Assembly: GCF_030409755.1 (NCBI RefSeq)
Contig: NZ_JAUFQE010000001.1
Location: 1,612,001-1,676,000 of the forward strand
Reading direction: 5' to 3'
From: Vibrio lentus
GTDB taxonomy: Bacteria; Pseudomonadota; Gammaproteobacteria; Enterobacterales; Vibrionaceae
Length of the DNA stretch: 64,000 bases
Below the pieces are notes generated by a model, which was given only the letters and a program-made list of their open reading frames with translations, was not told where the DNA came from and searched no databases. A program made the translations under genes and the position numbers. Below are positions 33,312 to 42,938 of the stretch, one piece after another; position 1 is the first letter of the stretch, and every line of letters starts with the position of its first letter.

Positions 33312-34949
33312 ATGAGTATCAACAACCTTTCTATTAAGAGTAAAATTGCGATCCCGCTAATGGTGATTGTTATTGTGTTTTCTACAGTTACGGTTTTGAA
33401 CGTTATCAAATCTAACGCTCAAGCTGCTATCAACCACGAGTTGAATAATGTGGTTCAGCCGGTATTGGATAATCTGGAAGATGGTTATCGCGATATCTAC
33501 CAAGTCATTTCGTCTGCTCAAGGCCTGTTGTTAGCAAAAGATCAAGCCGCGATTGATTACCAAAAGTTTGAGTTTAAAGACAACGCTTACAAAGCCGTTC
33601 CTCGCTTTGAAAGTGTGTTAACGCTTTATTCTGCAGGAGTGCTCGATCCTTCTTCACGAGGAGAGGTTACTAAGTTAGTGGATGCGATGAGCAAGTGGGT
33701 TGCGTTACACGAACCGCTGTTTGCTGATCCAGAGAATGCTCACCAATACAATATCGACTATTCGCCAGCTTTGGATGCAGAATTTGCGATCATTCGTGAA
33801 CAGCTTCGTTCAGTACGTAGCTTGATTGAAGCTAAGCAAATTGAGTTACGCAAGCAAGCCAACGAGTCGATTGAATCAAGCAAGATGATCATCGAAATAG
33901 GCATGGGTGTTGCGATCTTAGCGGCTATTTTTGCGCTGTGGCTGTCGAATCGTTTTATAGTTAAGCCGATTCAAAATGTAGAAAAAGCCATGGCTGAAAT
34001 TGCATCTGGTGATGGCGATCTTTCTCAGCGTATGAACGTAGAAGGCAGTGATGAAATTGCGCGTCTTAGCTCTGCATTTAACCAATTCGTTGGCAAAATC
34101 CATGTGACAATCGAGCAGGTTATTATCACCTCTAATGCTGTACGTGCAGAGATGGAAAACATCAAATCTCTAACACAAGGCGTTGCTGAGTTTTCATCGA
34201 ACCAACAGAAAGAGAGCGAGGTGGTGGCTGCGGCTGTTCATGAAATGCAAGCGACCAGTGAAGCGGTAAGTGGCAATGCATTAGAAGCGGCTTCAGCGAG
34301 CAACACGGCTAATCGTGAAGTGGAATCAGCGGATAAAACCTTGGGCTTAACAGTGAGTTCAATTGAACGTCTAGCACATGACATTGAAAACGCGAGTGGC
34401 GTGGTTCATGAACTCGATAGTGATGTGAAAAATATAGCGTCAATCTTAGGCGTAATCCGAGGTATTGCCGAGCAAACTAACTTATTGGCATTGAATGCGG
34501 CTATTGAAGCTGCACGTGCGGGCGAACAAGGTCGTGGCTTTGCGGTTGTTGCGGATGAAGTAAGAGCCTTAGCAAGTAAAACACAAGACAGTACGGGTGA
34601 AATTCAATCGATGATCGAGCGTCTTGAAGTGGGCGCAAAGCAAGCGGTTGGCGTGATGAACGAAAGCAAAGTTAGCGGTGAGAAAACCATTGTTCAGGCG
34701 GGTACTGCGGCGTCTTCTTTGAGCGAGATTCGTAACTCTATCGGTATGATGAACGAAATGAACACTCAAATCGCGACTTCGGCTTCTCAACAGTCCCAAG
34801 TGTCTGAAGAAGTGAATAAGAATGTTCAACGCATAGCAGAAAGCACGATGCAAATGGTTGAAATGGCGAGCAGCGCTGAGAATGCTTGCATGGCATTGGC
34901 GGAGCAATGTGAAGCGCTTGATAGCCTTGTTTCTCAATTTGAAGTTTAA
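33312..34949 (+). CDS. Methyl-accepting chemotaxis protein
   Basis: A 545-residue chemoreceptor. Helix 1 is at about 10-32 ([21 protein letters not shown]), the periplasmic four-helix-type domain spans about 33-195, and helix 2 is [24 protein letters not shown] follows ([26 protein letters not shown]) and then the signalling domain with the tip [20 protein letters not shown]. The start is uncertain: ATG 33312 gives the usual short cytoplasmic leader, while ATG 33273 would add 13 residues; neither has a strong ribosome-binding site. No C-terminal CheR-binding pentapeptide. The ligand cannot be told from sequence. Confidence 0.9.
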   Translation: MSINNLSIKSKIAIPLMVIVIVFSTVTVLNVIKSNAQAAINHELNNVVQPVLDNLEDGYRDIYQVISSAQGLLLAKDQAAIDYQKFEFKDNAYKAVPRFESVLTLYSAGVLDPSSRGEVTKLVDAMSKWVALHEPLFADPENAHQYNIDYSPALDAEFAIIREQLRSVRSLIEAKQIELRKQANESIESSKMIIEIGMGVAILAAIFALWLSNRFIVKPIQNVEKAMAEIASGDGDLSQRMNVEGSDEIARLSSAFNQFVGKIHVTIEQVIITSNAVRAEMENIKSLTQGVAEFSSNQQKESEVVAAAVHEMQATSEAVSGNALEAASASNTANREVESADKTLGLTVSSIERLAHDIENASGVVHELDSDVKNIASILGVIRGIAEQTNLLALNAAIEAARAGEQGRGFAVVADEVRALASKTQDSTGEIQSMIERLEVGAKQAVGVMNESKVSGEKTIVQAGTAASSLSEIRNSIGMMNEMNTQIATSASQQSQVSEEVNKNVQRIAESTMQMVEMASSAENACMALAEQCEALDSLVSQFEV

Positions 34950-35026
34950 TTATTTAAAATAAGCTGATAAACATGATCTGCCAATGGTTGCTCGTTCTGG
35001 ATTCTATTAACTAGCACTGAACGACA

Positions 35027-35062
35027 AAAAAGCCCGTACTCAATGAGTACGGGCTTTCTTTT
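35027..35062. terminator. Bidirectional terminator after the chemoreceptor gene
   Basis: A 13-bp stem AAAGCCCGTACTC with its complement (35029-35041, 35045-35057) and loop AAT, flanked by A and T tracts; it also faces the DUF3316 gene. Confidence 0.88.
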
Positions 35063-35104
35063 TGGATGCGTGATCGGTTTTTAGAACTGATCAATCATTC
35101 GGTG

Positions 35105-35452
35105 TTAGCTGCTACGACCGTCTTTGTATGTGTAACGGTAGTCAACTTTTACGTTCGCTTGGTAATGGATGTCGCCGCTCATGTTAGTGATTTTTTTCAC
35201 TTCCATATTCGCGTCATCAATCTTGAACGAATCGTATTTTGTTGTTTGTTGGAACTGTGGCAGTTCTCTAGAAAGCTCAAAAGGTGTCTTTGCGCTTAGC
35301 TCATCCATAAGGTTTGTTCCTGCATCGTATGCTTCCGCTTCAGTAACAAATGTATCAGATTTTAGCGTTGTTTCTTGAATCGTTGTTTTGGTTGCTGCAA
35401 ACGCCGTGGTGCTGAGTACAAGAGTTGATGCAAGTATGATTAATTTTTTCAT
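35105..35452 (-). CDS. DUF3316-like secreted protein
   Basis: A 115-residue exported protein. The signal peptide MKKLIILASTLVLSTTAFA ends at an AFA-A cleavage site. The mature part has a YDAGTNLMDELS segment and ends with a strand-rich VKVDYRYTYKDGR stretch, a pattern I associate with the Vibrio DUF3316 family, which has no known function. The ATG at 35452 is preceded by AGGAGT-like sequence. It is monocistronic and shares a terminator with the chemoreceptor. The family name is given with moderate certainty. Confidence 0.7.
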   Translation of the reverse strand: MKKLIILASTLVLSTTAFAATKTTIQETTLKSDTFVTEAEAYDAGTNLMDELSAKTPFELSRELPQFQQTTKYDSFKIDDANMEVKKITNMSGDIHYQANVKVDYRYTYKDGRSS

Positions 35453-35714
35453 AGGAGTACCTTACTTTGTTGAAGTACCTGTGTTCCGGTACAGAACCAA
35501 CATATCAATGAAGTGGTAGGAGGAGTGTCAGGGGAGACGACGATTTTGTTAGTGTTCGGTAAGGAATAATGAGAAATGTCAGCAGTTGGTTGGAATGATT
35601 TTGGCCGATTGTAGGTGGCGAAAATTTATGCGCAGCGCATATCAAGCAAGGTGACACTGATATCTATCTTCAATACACTGTATGGGTAACCAAAGTTCAG
35701 CATAGGGTAAAGGT

Positions 35715-36584
35715 ATGGCCAATTGGGAAGGGGTAAGTGAGTTTGTTGCAGTGGCAGAGCGTGAAAGCTTTACTGGTGCCGCGCAGAAGCTCGCTACGTC
35801 GGTGGCTCAAATCAGTCGCAGAGTCGCAAACCTCGAAGAGCGCCTCGCAGTGAAACTACTCAATCGAACGACTCGTAAGGTTTCTCTAACAGAGGCGGGG
35901 CAACTCTATTATCAACAGTGTAAGTTGCTGGTTGAGGGCTTAGAAATTGCTGAGCTTGCAGTCACGCAGATGCAATCCACACCGAAAGGCTTGTTGAAAG
36001 TGACGGCCCCCGTGACTTATGGAGAGCGCCAACTTGCACCGATACTTCACCAGTTCTTAAAGCTTCACCCACAAGTAGAGTTAGAGCTAATGCTGACTAA
36101 CCAAAAGCTCGACCTTATTGATTCCGGTGTTGATGTGGCGATTCGTCTTGGTCGTTTAGAAGACTCAAGCCTTGTGGCTAAGAAGCTCTCTCAACGCCAA
36201 CTCTATGTATGTGCCAGCCCTGAATACATTGAACGCTATGGTGAGCCGCATACGCTCTCTGAATTGAGTCACCATCAATGTTTAGTGGGTGGCTTTGAAC
36301 ATTGGCGCTTTAAAGAAAATGGTCGCCCTCGCTCAGTTCGTGTTAATGGACGAATCAAGTGTAATAGTGGCCTAGCTTTACTAGATGCAGCAAAACAGAG
36401 CATTGGCTTGGTTCAGTTGCCAGAGTACTACGTGAGTGAAGATCTTGATTCGGGAGAGTTGATTGAGGTGCTGTCTGATTATCGAGACGACAAGGAGGGG
36501 ATCTGGGCACTTTATCCGCAGAACCGTAACCTGTCTTCAAAGGTTCGCTTGTTAGTCGATTTTCTATCTGAGCAATTGGATTAG
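35715..36584 (+). CDS. LysR-family transcriptional regulator
   Basis: A 289-residue LysR protein of the broad DhcR/YafC-like subgroup. The winged helix ([18 protein letters not shown] then [34 protein letters not shown]) is complete. The effector domain includes [18 protein letters not shown] and [20 protein letters not shown], the typical sequence of this subgroup. ATG 35715 opens at the family start. The glycosylase gene begins 4 bp after its stop, so the two are probably co-transcribed although no functional link is evident. Its target is unknown. Confidence 0.9.
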   Translation: MANWEGVSEFVAVAERESFTGAAQKLATSVAQISRRVANLEERLAVKLLNRTTRKVSLTEAGQLYYQQCKLLVEGLEIAELAVTQMQSTPKGLLKVTAPVTYGERQLAPILHQFLKLHPQVELELMLTNQKLDLIDSGVDVAIRLGRLEDSSLVAKKLSQRQLYVCASPEYIERYGEPHTLSELSHHQCLVGGFEHWRFKENGRPRSVRVNGRIKCNSGLALLDAAKQSIGLVQLPEYYVSEDLDSGELIEVLSDYRDDKEGIWALYPQNRNLSSKVRLLVDFLSEQLD

Positions 36585-36588
36585 TTCT

Positions 36589-37266
36589 ATGACGCCAAGT
36601 CATCATAATTTAGTCAGCCAAAATGAACTGATACTCAGTGTGTTCGATACACTTGAGCAGCACTATGGCTATTTTGAATGGTGGCAAAGGAACGATCCTT
36701 ACGAGATCGTTTTAGGCGCTATTTTGGTTCAAAACACTAATTGGAAGAATGCAGAGAAAGCACTGACTAATTTGGGCGATAAGTGTAATCCAAGGTCAGT
36801 TGCAGATATGGAGATCGATGAGCTTGCTCAAAAGATTCGTTCGAGTGGCTACTACAATCAGAAAGCCATTAAGCTTAAGGCCGTGACTGAGTGGTTTGCG
36901 AAATACCAATACGATATTTCTGCCGTTCGTGCTCAGGATAAGGATCAACTGCGTAAAGAGCTACTGGAAGTCAAAGGAATTGGTGGCGAAACCGCCGACG
37001 CGATTCTGGTGTATGCGATAGGTAAGCCATCTTTTGTGATTGATGCGTACGCGAGAAGGATCTTCATTCGCAATGGGTTGGATGTCCCTAAATCGTATGA
37101 AAAATTTCGAGCTTTAATGGAAAACGTGATTCCTCCGGATACAAAAAAGTACGGTTATTATCATGGCTTACTCGTCGAACATGGCCAGCAGTTTTGTAAC
37201 CCTAAGCCAAAGTGTCAAGATTGCCCGCTGAATCAAGATTGCATTAAGGCTGAAGTTGGATCTTAG
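36589..37266 (+). CDS. Endonuclease III-like DNA glycosylase (HhH-GPD, COG2231/MagIII type)
   Basis: A 225-residue base-excision repair glycosylase. The helix-hairpin-helix is LLEVKGIGGETADAILVYAIG, the catalytic Asp is in SFVIDAYARRIF, and four cysteines at the C-terminus (C-x5-C-x2-C-x5-C in CNPKPKCQDCPLNQDC) form a [4Fe-4S] site. The Lys that gives EndoIII its lyase activity (in GVGRKTA) is absent here (GIGGETA), so a monofunctional glycosylase such as Helicobacter MagIII, which removes 3-methyladenine, is the better model. It begins 4 bp after a LysR gene and ends before a strong terminator. Confidence 0.85.
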   Translation: MTPSHHNLVSQNELILSVFDTLEQHYGYFEWWQRNDPYEIVLGAILVQNTNWKNAEKALTNLGDKCNPRSVADMEIDELAQKIRSSGYYNQKAIKLKAVTEWFAKYQYDISAVRAQDKDQLRKELLEVKGIGGETADAILVYAIGKPSFVIDAYARRIFIRNGLDVPKSYEKFRALMENVIPPDTKKYGYYHGLLVEHGQQFCNPKPKCQDCPLNQDCIKAEVGS

Positions 37267-37310
37267 GTTCTACTCAGCGTGATTCCTTTTATTCAAACAT
37301 CCTTAGATAA

Positions 37311-37350
37311 AAAATCGGGCTTCAGAATGATGATTCTGAAGCCCGACTGC
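37311..37350. terminator. Hairpin between the glycosylase and chemoreceptor genes
   Basis: A 14-bp perfect stem TCGGGCTTCAGAAT with its complement (37315-37328, 37333-37346) and loop GATG. On the minus strand it is followed by TTTTT, so it fits the converging chemoreceptor gene best. Confidence 0.75.
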
Positions 37351-37415
37351 ATTTGATACAAAAAGCTTTTAACTTTTTGTCGCGTTTACTTGTTATTTAA
37401 TCGAACGTAAATGGT

Positions 37416-39077
37416 CTAGACCGTGAAGCGATCCACCAAGTGGTATAGCTCATTGGCGCGGGTGTTTAGGTTTTGGCTACCCGTACGGTTTTGATTTGCG
37501 AGTGATGCCGATTGCGAGCTTTGATCGGATATAACTACAATGCGCTGCGAGATCTCTTGCCCAACAATATTTTGTTGCTCCGTCGCAGTAGCAATTAACG
37601 AGTTCATGTCCATGATGGTATCAATCGATGCTTGGATCTTCGCCAGTGCAGCGGCTGCGGCATTCGCTTCTTCCACGGTTTGAGCACTTCGATTTTGGCT
37701 CGAATCCATGGCTTTTACGGCGGCATCTGAAGCGGCTTTTAACTGCTGAATCATTTTGTGGATGTCACCTGTACTTTCTTGAGTACGGCTTGCTAGTTTA
37801 CGAACCTCATCGGCTACCACTGCAAATCCACGCCCTTGTTCACCTGCACGTGCGGCTTCAATCGCAGCATTCAGTGCCAATAAGTTGGTTTGTTCTGCAA
37901 TGTCTTGAATGACTGTCAGTGAAGACGAGATATTTTGTACATCACCTTCGAGTCTTGATACCACGGTGTTCGCTTCTGATACTTCACTAGCAAGGCCTGC
38001 AACCGAGTTTGCAGCAGCATTGACAATCTGTTGAGCTTCTTTAGCGTTAGTTTCTGCCTGTTTAGCTGAATCAGCTGCTTGGCTAGCATTGCTTGAGATC
38101 TCTTGTGCTGTCGTGGTCATCTCCGTCATAGCGGTTGCCACTTGCTCTGTTTCTTCGCGCTGACCTGTTGCAATTTCATCAACTTGTGCGGCACGAGAAG
38201 ACATGCTGGTGGTCTCGGATACGACTTGCTGGCCAACATCACTAACACTTCGAATGATGGTTTGCAGGCTGGCAACAAAGGCATTGAAGTTCTCACTGAG
38301 CTTGGTGAACTCTGGCGCTTTGAAATGTTCCATACGAGCTGTTAAATCGGCCTCACCGCTAGCAAAAGCGCTAATCGAGCGATCAAATTGTTCGAGTGGT
38401 TGCATGATAGTGCGGTTCACGGCGACAGCGAAAACCGCCACTACAAGTGCAATCAAACCACAGAAAATAGCGATGGCAGTGAGTGAGCTTTGCAGTGCGA
38501 CATTTGAGCTCTCTTTCATTTCAGCAATCACCGCGTCGATATCATCGGTATAGAAACCCGTGCCGAGCATTAAATCCCACTGCGGAATGAAAATTGAATA
38601 GCTGAGCTTAGGTAGAGCTTCTGATTGACCAAGTTTTGGAAAGTAGTAGGTAGTGAATTCACCAAGCTTTGAGTTCTTGATAAGGTCGCGGATTAAGTAG
38701 TTGCCTTTTTTGTCTTGAAGGTCGTAGTAGTTTTTACCAATACCATCACTGTTTTGACCAACAACAACTCGAACGCCTTTAGAGTCGTAGCCAAAAATAT
38801 AGCCAGACTCACCATATTCTAGAGTTTTGAGTGTTGGTAAGGCTTCTTCTAGTGTTGCCCCTTTATCTAAAAATGGGCTGATCGAGGAGTAGGCCATTTG
38901 TAGGTATGCTTTGAGTTCCTTTTCTTTCATCGCCATCATATTGCTACGCGTCGATTCTACTTGTTGTGCGGTTAGCTCGGTGCTCTTCATATAAGTCACG
39001 CTCATCATCCCAATTGCCATTAGTAACAAGGGAATGAAAGAGAGTATATAAAGGCGGTTTTTGATGGTTAGGGTCAT
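37416..39077 (-). CDS. Methyl-accepting chemotaxis protein with a single Cache domain
   Basis: A 553-residue chemoreceptor. Helix 1 is at about 8-29. The periplasmic part (about 30-190) is an sCache-type domain, seen in [18 protein letters not shown] and [18 protein letters not shown], the pattern that usually binds small carboxylates. Helix 2 is [22 protein letters not shown], then HAMP and the signalling region with the tip [23 protein letters not shown] 39077 is well placed before helix 1. It is monocistronic. The actual ligand is unknown. Confidence 0.92.
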   Translation of the reverse strand: MTLTIKNRLYILSFIPLLLMAIGMMSVTYMKSTELTAQQVESTRSNMMAMKEKELKAYLQMAYSSISPFLDKGATLEEALPTLKTLEYGESGYIFGYDSKGVRVVVGQNSDGIGKNYYDLQDKKGNYLIRDLIKNSKLGEFTTYYFPKLGQSEALPKLSYSIFIPQWDLMLGTGFYTDDIDAVIAEMKESSNVALQSSLTAIAIFCGLIALVVAVFAVAVNRTIMQPLEQFDRSISAFASGEADLTARMEHFKAPEFTKLSENFNAFVASLQTIIRSVSDVGQQVVSETTSMSSRAAQVDEIATGQREETEQVATAMTEMTTTAQEISSNASQAADSAKQAETNAKEAQQIVNAAANSVAGLASEVSEANTVVSRLEGDVQNISSSLTVIQDIAEQTNLLALNAAIEAARAGEQGRGFAVVADEVRKLASRTQESTGDIHKMIQQLKAASDAAVKAMDSSQNRSAQTVEEANAAAAALAKIQASIDTIMDMNSLIATATEQQNIVGQEISQRIVVISDQSSQSASLANQNRTGSQNLNTRANELYHLVDRFTV

Positions 39078-39352
39078 TTAGCGCTTCCTGTGCAATTGTT
39101 CAATGCGGTTTTGACCACATTATTAATGTGATTTAAAAATGTAAATGGACTTGTTGTCTAATTGTTACCCTAGAATGTTTTTGTTTTATAAATATGATAG
39201 TGGTTAGGTTTTTTATGAGAGATGCCTTGCAACTAGGGGCTTAAGAAAGAAAAAGTGAGATTACTTCGATGCTTTTGAATTCGGCGCTGCTTTGTTAGAA
39301 TGCGACGCTTTGTAGCACCCTGCTATGTCTATTCGTTAAGTGAGAAAGATTC

Positions 39353-39865
39353 ATGAACAAAAGCCATGTGACTATTGGTTTAACTAACCCAAAGAGCCCG
39401 ACTAACGTTGGTGCTGTTATGCGCGCGGCTGGCTGTTACCAAGTCGACGAAGTTAAATACACAGGGCAACGCTACGAAAAAGCGGCTAAATTCCATACCG
39501 ATACCAAGAGTGCAACGCGCACCATCCCACTAACGGGTGTTGAGTCGTTTTTGGATAACCTTGATTCTGAAACCAAGATCGTTTGTGTGGAACTAGCAGA
39601 AGGTGCAACACCACTGCCGCGTTTTAAACACCCAGAAAACGCTATCTATATCTTTGGCCCTGAAGACGGCTCTATTTCTCAAGATGTTGCAGATAGAGCG
39701 GATCACGTTGTGTACGTACCAACGGTTGGCTGCATGAATTTAGCCGCGACAGTGAATGTGCTGCTTTACGATCGCCTTGCAAAGTCTGATGAAATGGATG
39801 AGAGCAACGAGCTGATCAAGAAAAGCCGTGATAACCGTAATCACTTGTTGATTAAAGAAAAGTAA
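39353..39865 (+). CDS. TrmH/SpoU-family RNA 2'-O-methyltransferase
   Basis: A 170-residue SPOUT methyltransferase consisting of the catalytic knot domain only. The three knot motifs are visible: SPTNVGAVMRAAG, IYIFGPEDGSIS and VYVPTVGCMNLAATVNVLLYDR. It would transfer a methyl group from S-adenosylmethionine to a ribose 2'-OH in tRNA or rRNA; the target nucleotide cannot be read from sequence. The ATG at 39353 follows GTGAGAAAG. A promoter region of about 275 bp separates it from the divergent chemoreceptor, and an SGNH hydrolase follows 86 bp downstream. Confidence 0.88.
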   Translation: MNKSHVTIGLTNPKSPTNVGAVMRAAGCYQVDEVKYTGQRYEKAAKFHTDTKSATRTIPLTGVESFLDNLDSETKIVCVELAEGATPLPRFKHPENAIYIFGPEDGSISQDVADRADHVVYVPTVGCMNLAATVNVLLYDRLAKSDEMDESNELIKKSRDNRNHLLIKEK

Positions 39866-39951
39866 TTCTCGACTTATAGTGTTATCTATCCCGTAAGCAA
39901 TCGGATATTATCTGAGCTCATCATCAGAGAATTGAAGGGTTAGATAACACC

Positions 39952-40788
39952 ATGGAAGACAAGCAATTACTTGCGGCGCTGCAACAACACCCTGTCCTCG
40001 ATCTGTATCAGTTATTCCAAGAAGTTGGTCAAAACCGCTCTCTGTATGCATTGCTAGAGAGGCTGTCTTCCCTTAAAGAACACCACCAACTGAGCACTTG
40101 CCTTAGCCCATTAAAACCGCATATCGAAGGTGTACTTTCTCAGTTCGATAGCACTACACCGGATAGCGAAATCCTCAAAGCAGTTTCAATCCAATCTGAG
40201 ATTCAGCAACGAGGCCACAGCATGAGTCGTTACATCATGACATCAGATAATCATCGACATTTCTCTCCGAATGCAGACTTAGTCATGTTTGGTGATTCGA
40301 TCACCGAGTGGGCACCTTGGGCGGATATTTTTCGGGATGTTTCGATGGTCAATCGTGGCTTAGCGGGTGACACCACAACTGGCATGTTGCGCCGTATTGA
40401 TACCACGTTGAATGTGAAGCCAAAGTTGGTGTGCTTTATGGCTGGGATAAACGATTTAGCGCAGGGTTATGATGTCGACCATATCTACCAGAACTACGTT
40501 GATATGCTTAAAGTGTGGCAAGAAAATGATATTCGAATCTTGGTGCAATCAACGCTTTATGTCGGCTCTAAACTGCAAGGTTTAAACCCTTCAGTGGAAC
40601 TGCTCAATAGCAAAGTAAGCGAGTACTGCACTCAACAAGGCATTACGTTCTTAGATGTGAATTCAGTATTGTCACCTAACAAGCTTTTGTCGAATGAATA
40701 CTCGTGTGATGACTTACACTTGAATGCGAAGGCTTACCAAGCTTGGGCTGAGGTTCTTCAACCTACGGTAACTGAGCTACTGAAATAG
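39952..40788 (+). CDS. SGNH/GDSL-family hydrolase with an N-terminal helical extension
   Basis: A 278-residue protein. Residues about 1-95 are a helical region unlike any part I recognise. The esterase domain starts around residue 103: block I VMFGDSITEW with the catalytic Ser, block II Gly in VNRGLAGDTT, block III GIND in FMAGINDLAQ, and block V DDLHLNAKAY with Asp and His. It resembles platelet-activating-factor-type acylhydrolases and would cleave esters or acetyl groups. No signal peptide, so it acts in the cytoplasm. Substrate and role of the extension are unknown. Confidence 0.85.
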   Translation: MEDKQLLAALQQHPVLDLYQLFQEVGQNRSLYALLERLSSLKEHHQLSTCLSPLKPHIEGVLSQFDSTTPDSEILKAVSIQSEIQQRGHSMSRYIMTSDNHRHFSPNADLVMFGDSITEWAPWADIFRDVSMVNRGLAGDTTTGMLRRIDTTLNVKPKLVCFMAGINDLAQGYDVDHIYQNYVDMLKVWQENDIRILVQSTLYVGSKLQGLNPSVELLNSKVSEYCTQQGITFLDVNSVLSPNKLLSNEYSCDDLHLNAKAYQAWAEVLQPTVTELLK

Positions 40789-40891
40789 ACTCACGAAAAA
40801 AGCTAAATAGATAGCTAGACCGATAAACAGCTTAACTCATACAAGAAAAGCCAAACCCTAGATTTTTTTCGCGAACCATAAGGACATCAAT

Positions 40892-41782
40892 TTGAACCTA
40901 AGACAGTTGGAAGTCTTCTACGCCATTATGCAGACCGGAACCGTATCTGGAGCCGCACGTAATCTGCATGTGTCACAACCTAATGTGACTCGTATTTTGG
41001 CGCATACAGAGCAACAACTTGGTTTTGGATTGTTCGAGCGTGTCAAAGGGCGATTGGTGCCTACGGTTGAAGCGAAAACCTTGCTGCCAGAAGCAGAAAA
41101 GGTCTATCAACAGCTGGGGCAATTTCGATCTCTGACCAACAAAGTGAAGCAAGGCCATCAGCATTTACGTATTGGTGCGCCGCCGATACTGGCGACCAAA
41201 TTGCTGACACCAGTAATAGCCCAAATGTCTTGCGAACAAGATCTCTCTTTTGAGTTACTAACAGCAAACCGTGATGAACTTTGTGCTGGATTATTAAAGC
41301 ATGAGCTTGATATTGCCATCGCGTTTGGCGATGAAACACCGCCTGCCATATTAAGTGAAATGCTATTAACCGAATCACTCAAGGCTTTAGTGCCAGCCAA
41401 TACGGTTGAACACTTGCCCGCAGAATTAACTCTTGAAGACCTGATCGATTATCCGTTGCCAATCATCGGACTTGATAGTCGTGACCCACTGGGGTTGCTG
41501 CTCCACCAAAGCTTGATTGCGCGAGATGAGCATTATCACCATCCGATATCTGTACGTGGATACAGCGCGGCGGCGGAACTGGTTAAGTACCAAGCAGGCT
41601 TTGCGATTGTCGATCCGTGGACGGCAGAGCAGTATCAAAATGACGACTCGGTTTACGTGCTTTCACTGCAGCCGGATATCCAATTCTCGGTATCGATGCT
41701 TTGTGCAGAGCACACCCCTCAATCTATTTCCGTTAAGCAATTTATCGCTTCATTGAAAAGCCATACTCACCCTATAACTTAA
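40892..41782 (+). CDS. dgcR: LysR-family regulator, probably DgcR of D-glutamate catabolism
   Basis: A 296-residue LysR protein. It starts at TTG 40892, supported by AGGA eight bases before; the first in-frame ATG would delete part of the helix-turn-helix (NLRQLEVFYAIMQTGTVSGAARNL, VSQPNVTRILAHTEQQLG). The effector domain ends at about 290. It is co-oriented with dgcN and dgcA, 91 bp upstream. In marine Proteobacteria the dgcN-dgcA pair is governed by a LysR protein named DgcR that responds to D-glutamate, so the name follows from context. Confidence 0.75.
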   Translation: MNLRQLEVFYAIMQTGTVSGAARNLHVSQPNVTRILAHTEQQLGFGLFERVKGRLVPTVEAKTLLPEAEKVYQQLGQFRSLTNKVKQGHQHLRIGAPPILATKLLTPVIAQMSCEQDLSFELLTANRDELCAGLLKHELDIAIAFGDETPPAILSEMLLTESLKALVPANTVEHLPAELTLEDLIDYPLPIIGLDSRDPLGLLLHQSLIARDEHYHHPISVRGYSAAAELVKYQAGFAIVDPWTAEQYQNDDSVYVLSLQPDIQFSVSMLCAEHTPQSISVKQFIASLKSHTHPIT

Positions 41783-41873
41783 GGTTATAGGCTCGCGATA
41801 AATAGGTATTCGGCAGCTTCTAAGTTCTTAATTAAAGTAAATCCATACAAGGACTTATTAATTAGGAATGCTC

Positions 41874-42881
41874 ATGTCTATCGCTCAACCTTACCTTCTT
41901 TTTCTTGGGGATGTTACCGACCCACTTGCAGCAAAAACAGCTCGTGGTATTCATCAATGGCGACCAGAAATTTGCCTAGGTCAGCTTCGTTTAACAGACG
42001 ATACTGTTTCACTTGGCTTAACGGACATGACCTTACAAGAGGCGCAAGCACGGGGCGCGAAAACGCTAGTGATTGGCACGGCAAACCCAGGTGGTGTTAT
42101 TCCTGACTCTTGGCAGCCAACCATAATGGCAGCTGCAGAAATGGGATTTGAGATTGCATCTGGCATGCACCAACGACTGAGTGAATTTTCACCGCTTGCT
42201 GACATGCAGCAACACGGATTGACTAAGCTTCATGATGTACGACACTTTGATGGAGCTCTCAAGGTTGGTAACGGCAAGCCTCGTAAAGGTAAGCGCTTGC
42301 TTACTGTCGGAACAGATTGCTCAGTAGGCAAAATGTTCTCGGCATTGGCGATTGAAAAGTCGCTTAAACAAGCGGGAACATCTGCTCAGTTCAAAGCGAC
42401 AGGACAGACGGGTATCTTGATTGAAGGTTGTGGTATTTCGATTGATGCTGTGGTCGCGGATTTCATTTCCGGCGCGGTTGAAGCGATTAGCCCCGATTTT
42501 ACTGACCACGAATGGGACATCATTGAAGGCCAAGGTTCGTTGTTCAATCCGTCTTTTGCAGGCGTGAGTTTAGGGTTGTTGCATGGCGCACAAGCTGATG
42601 CTTTGGTGTTGTGTCATGAAGTCGGGCGACCACATATTCGCAACCTTCCTCATGCGCGATTGCCAAGCATAGAACAGACCATTGAAGCTAACTTGCAAGC
42701 CGCGCGGTTGACGAATCCAGACGTGAAACTGGTCGGCATTTGTTTGAACACGTCGGCGATTAGCACTGAAGACGCTGAGACATTATGCCAAGAATGGACC
42801 ACACTTTATCAAGTACCAGTGACGGACCCGGTTCGTTTTGGTGTACAACACATTACTGATCATTTGCGACATTCACTTTAA
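41874..42881 (+). CDS. dgcN: D-glutamate N-acetyltransferase DgcN (DUF1611)
   Basis: A 335-residue cytoplasmic enzyme of the DUF1611 family. It contains the family's N-terminal Rossmann-like part (LVIGTANPGGVIP) and a P-loop-like C-terminal part with VGTDCSVGKMFSALAIEKSL, ATGQTGILIEGCGI and WDIIEGQGSLFNPSFAGVSLGLLHG. DgcN acetylates D-glutamate as the first step of a pathway described in marine bacteria and haloarchaea. ATG 41874 has AGGA seven bases upstream; ATG 41868 is too close to it. The racemase gene dgcA lies 57 bp downstream. Confidence 0.85.
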   Translation: MSIAQPYLLFLGDVTDPLAAKTARGIHQWRPEICLGQLRLTDDTVSLGLTDMTLQEAQARGAKTLVIGTANPGGVIPDSWQPTIMAAAEMGFEIASGMHQRLSEFSPLADMQQHGLTKLHDVRHFDGALKVGNGKPRKGKRLLTVGTDCSVGKMFSALAIEKSLKQAGTSAQFKATGQTGILIEGCGISIDAVVADFISGAVEAISPDFTDHEWDIIEGQGSLFNPSFAGVSLGLLHGAQADALVLCHEVGRPHIRNLPHARLPSIEQTIEANLQAARLTNPDVKLVGICLNTSAISTEDAETLCQEWTTLYQVPVTDPVRFGVQHITDHLRHSL

Positions 42882-42938
42882 CGATTTCATCATTTCTACG
42901 TTTCCATTTGTTAAAGCGAACATCAACCGAGTGAAATT

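Noticed and set aside
38203..38553. 116-codon plus-strand frame within the Cache chemoreceptor
   Set aside because: It is a shadow of the HAMP/signalling region of the real gene on the minus strand.
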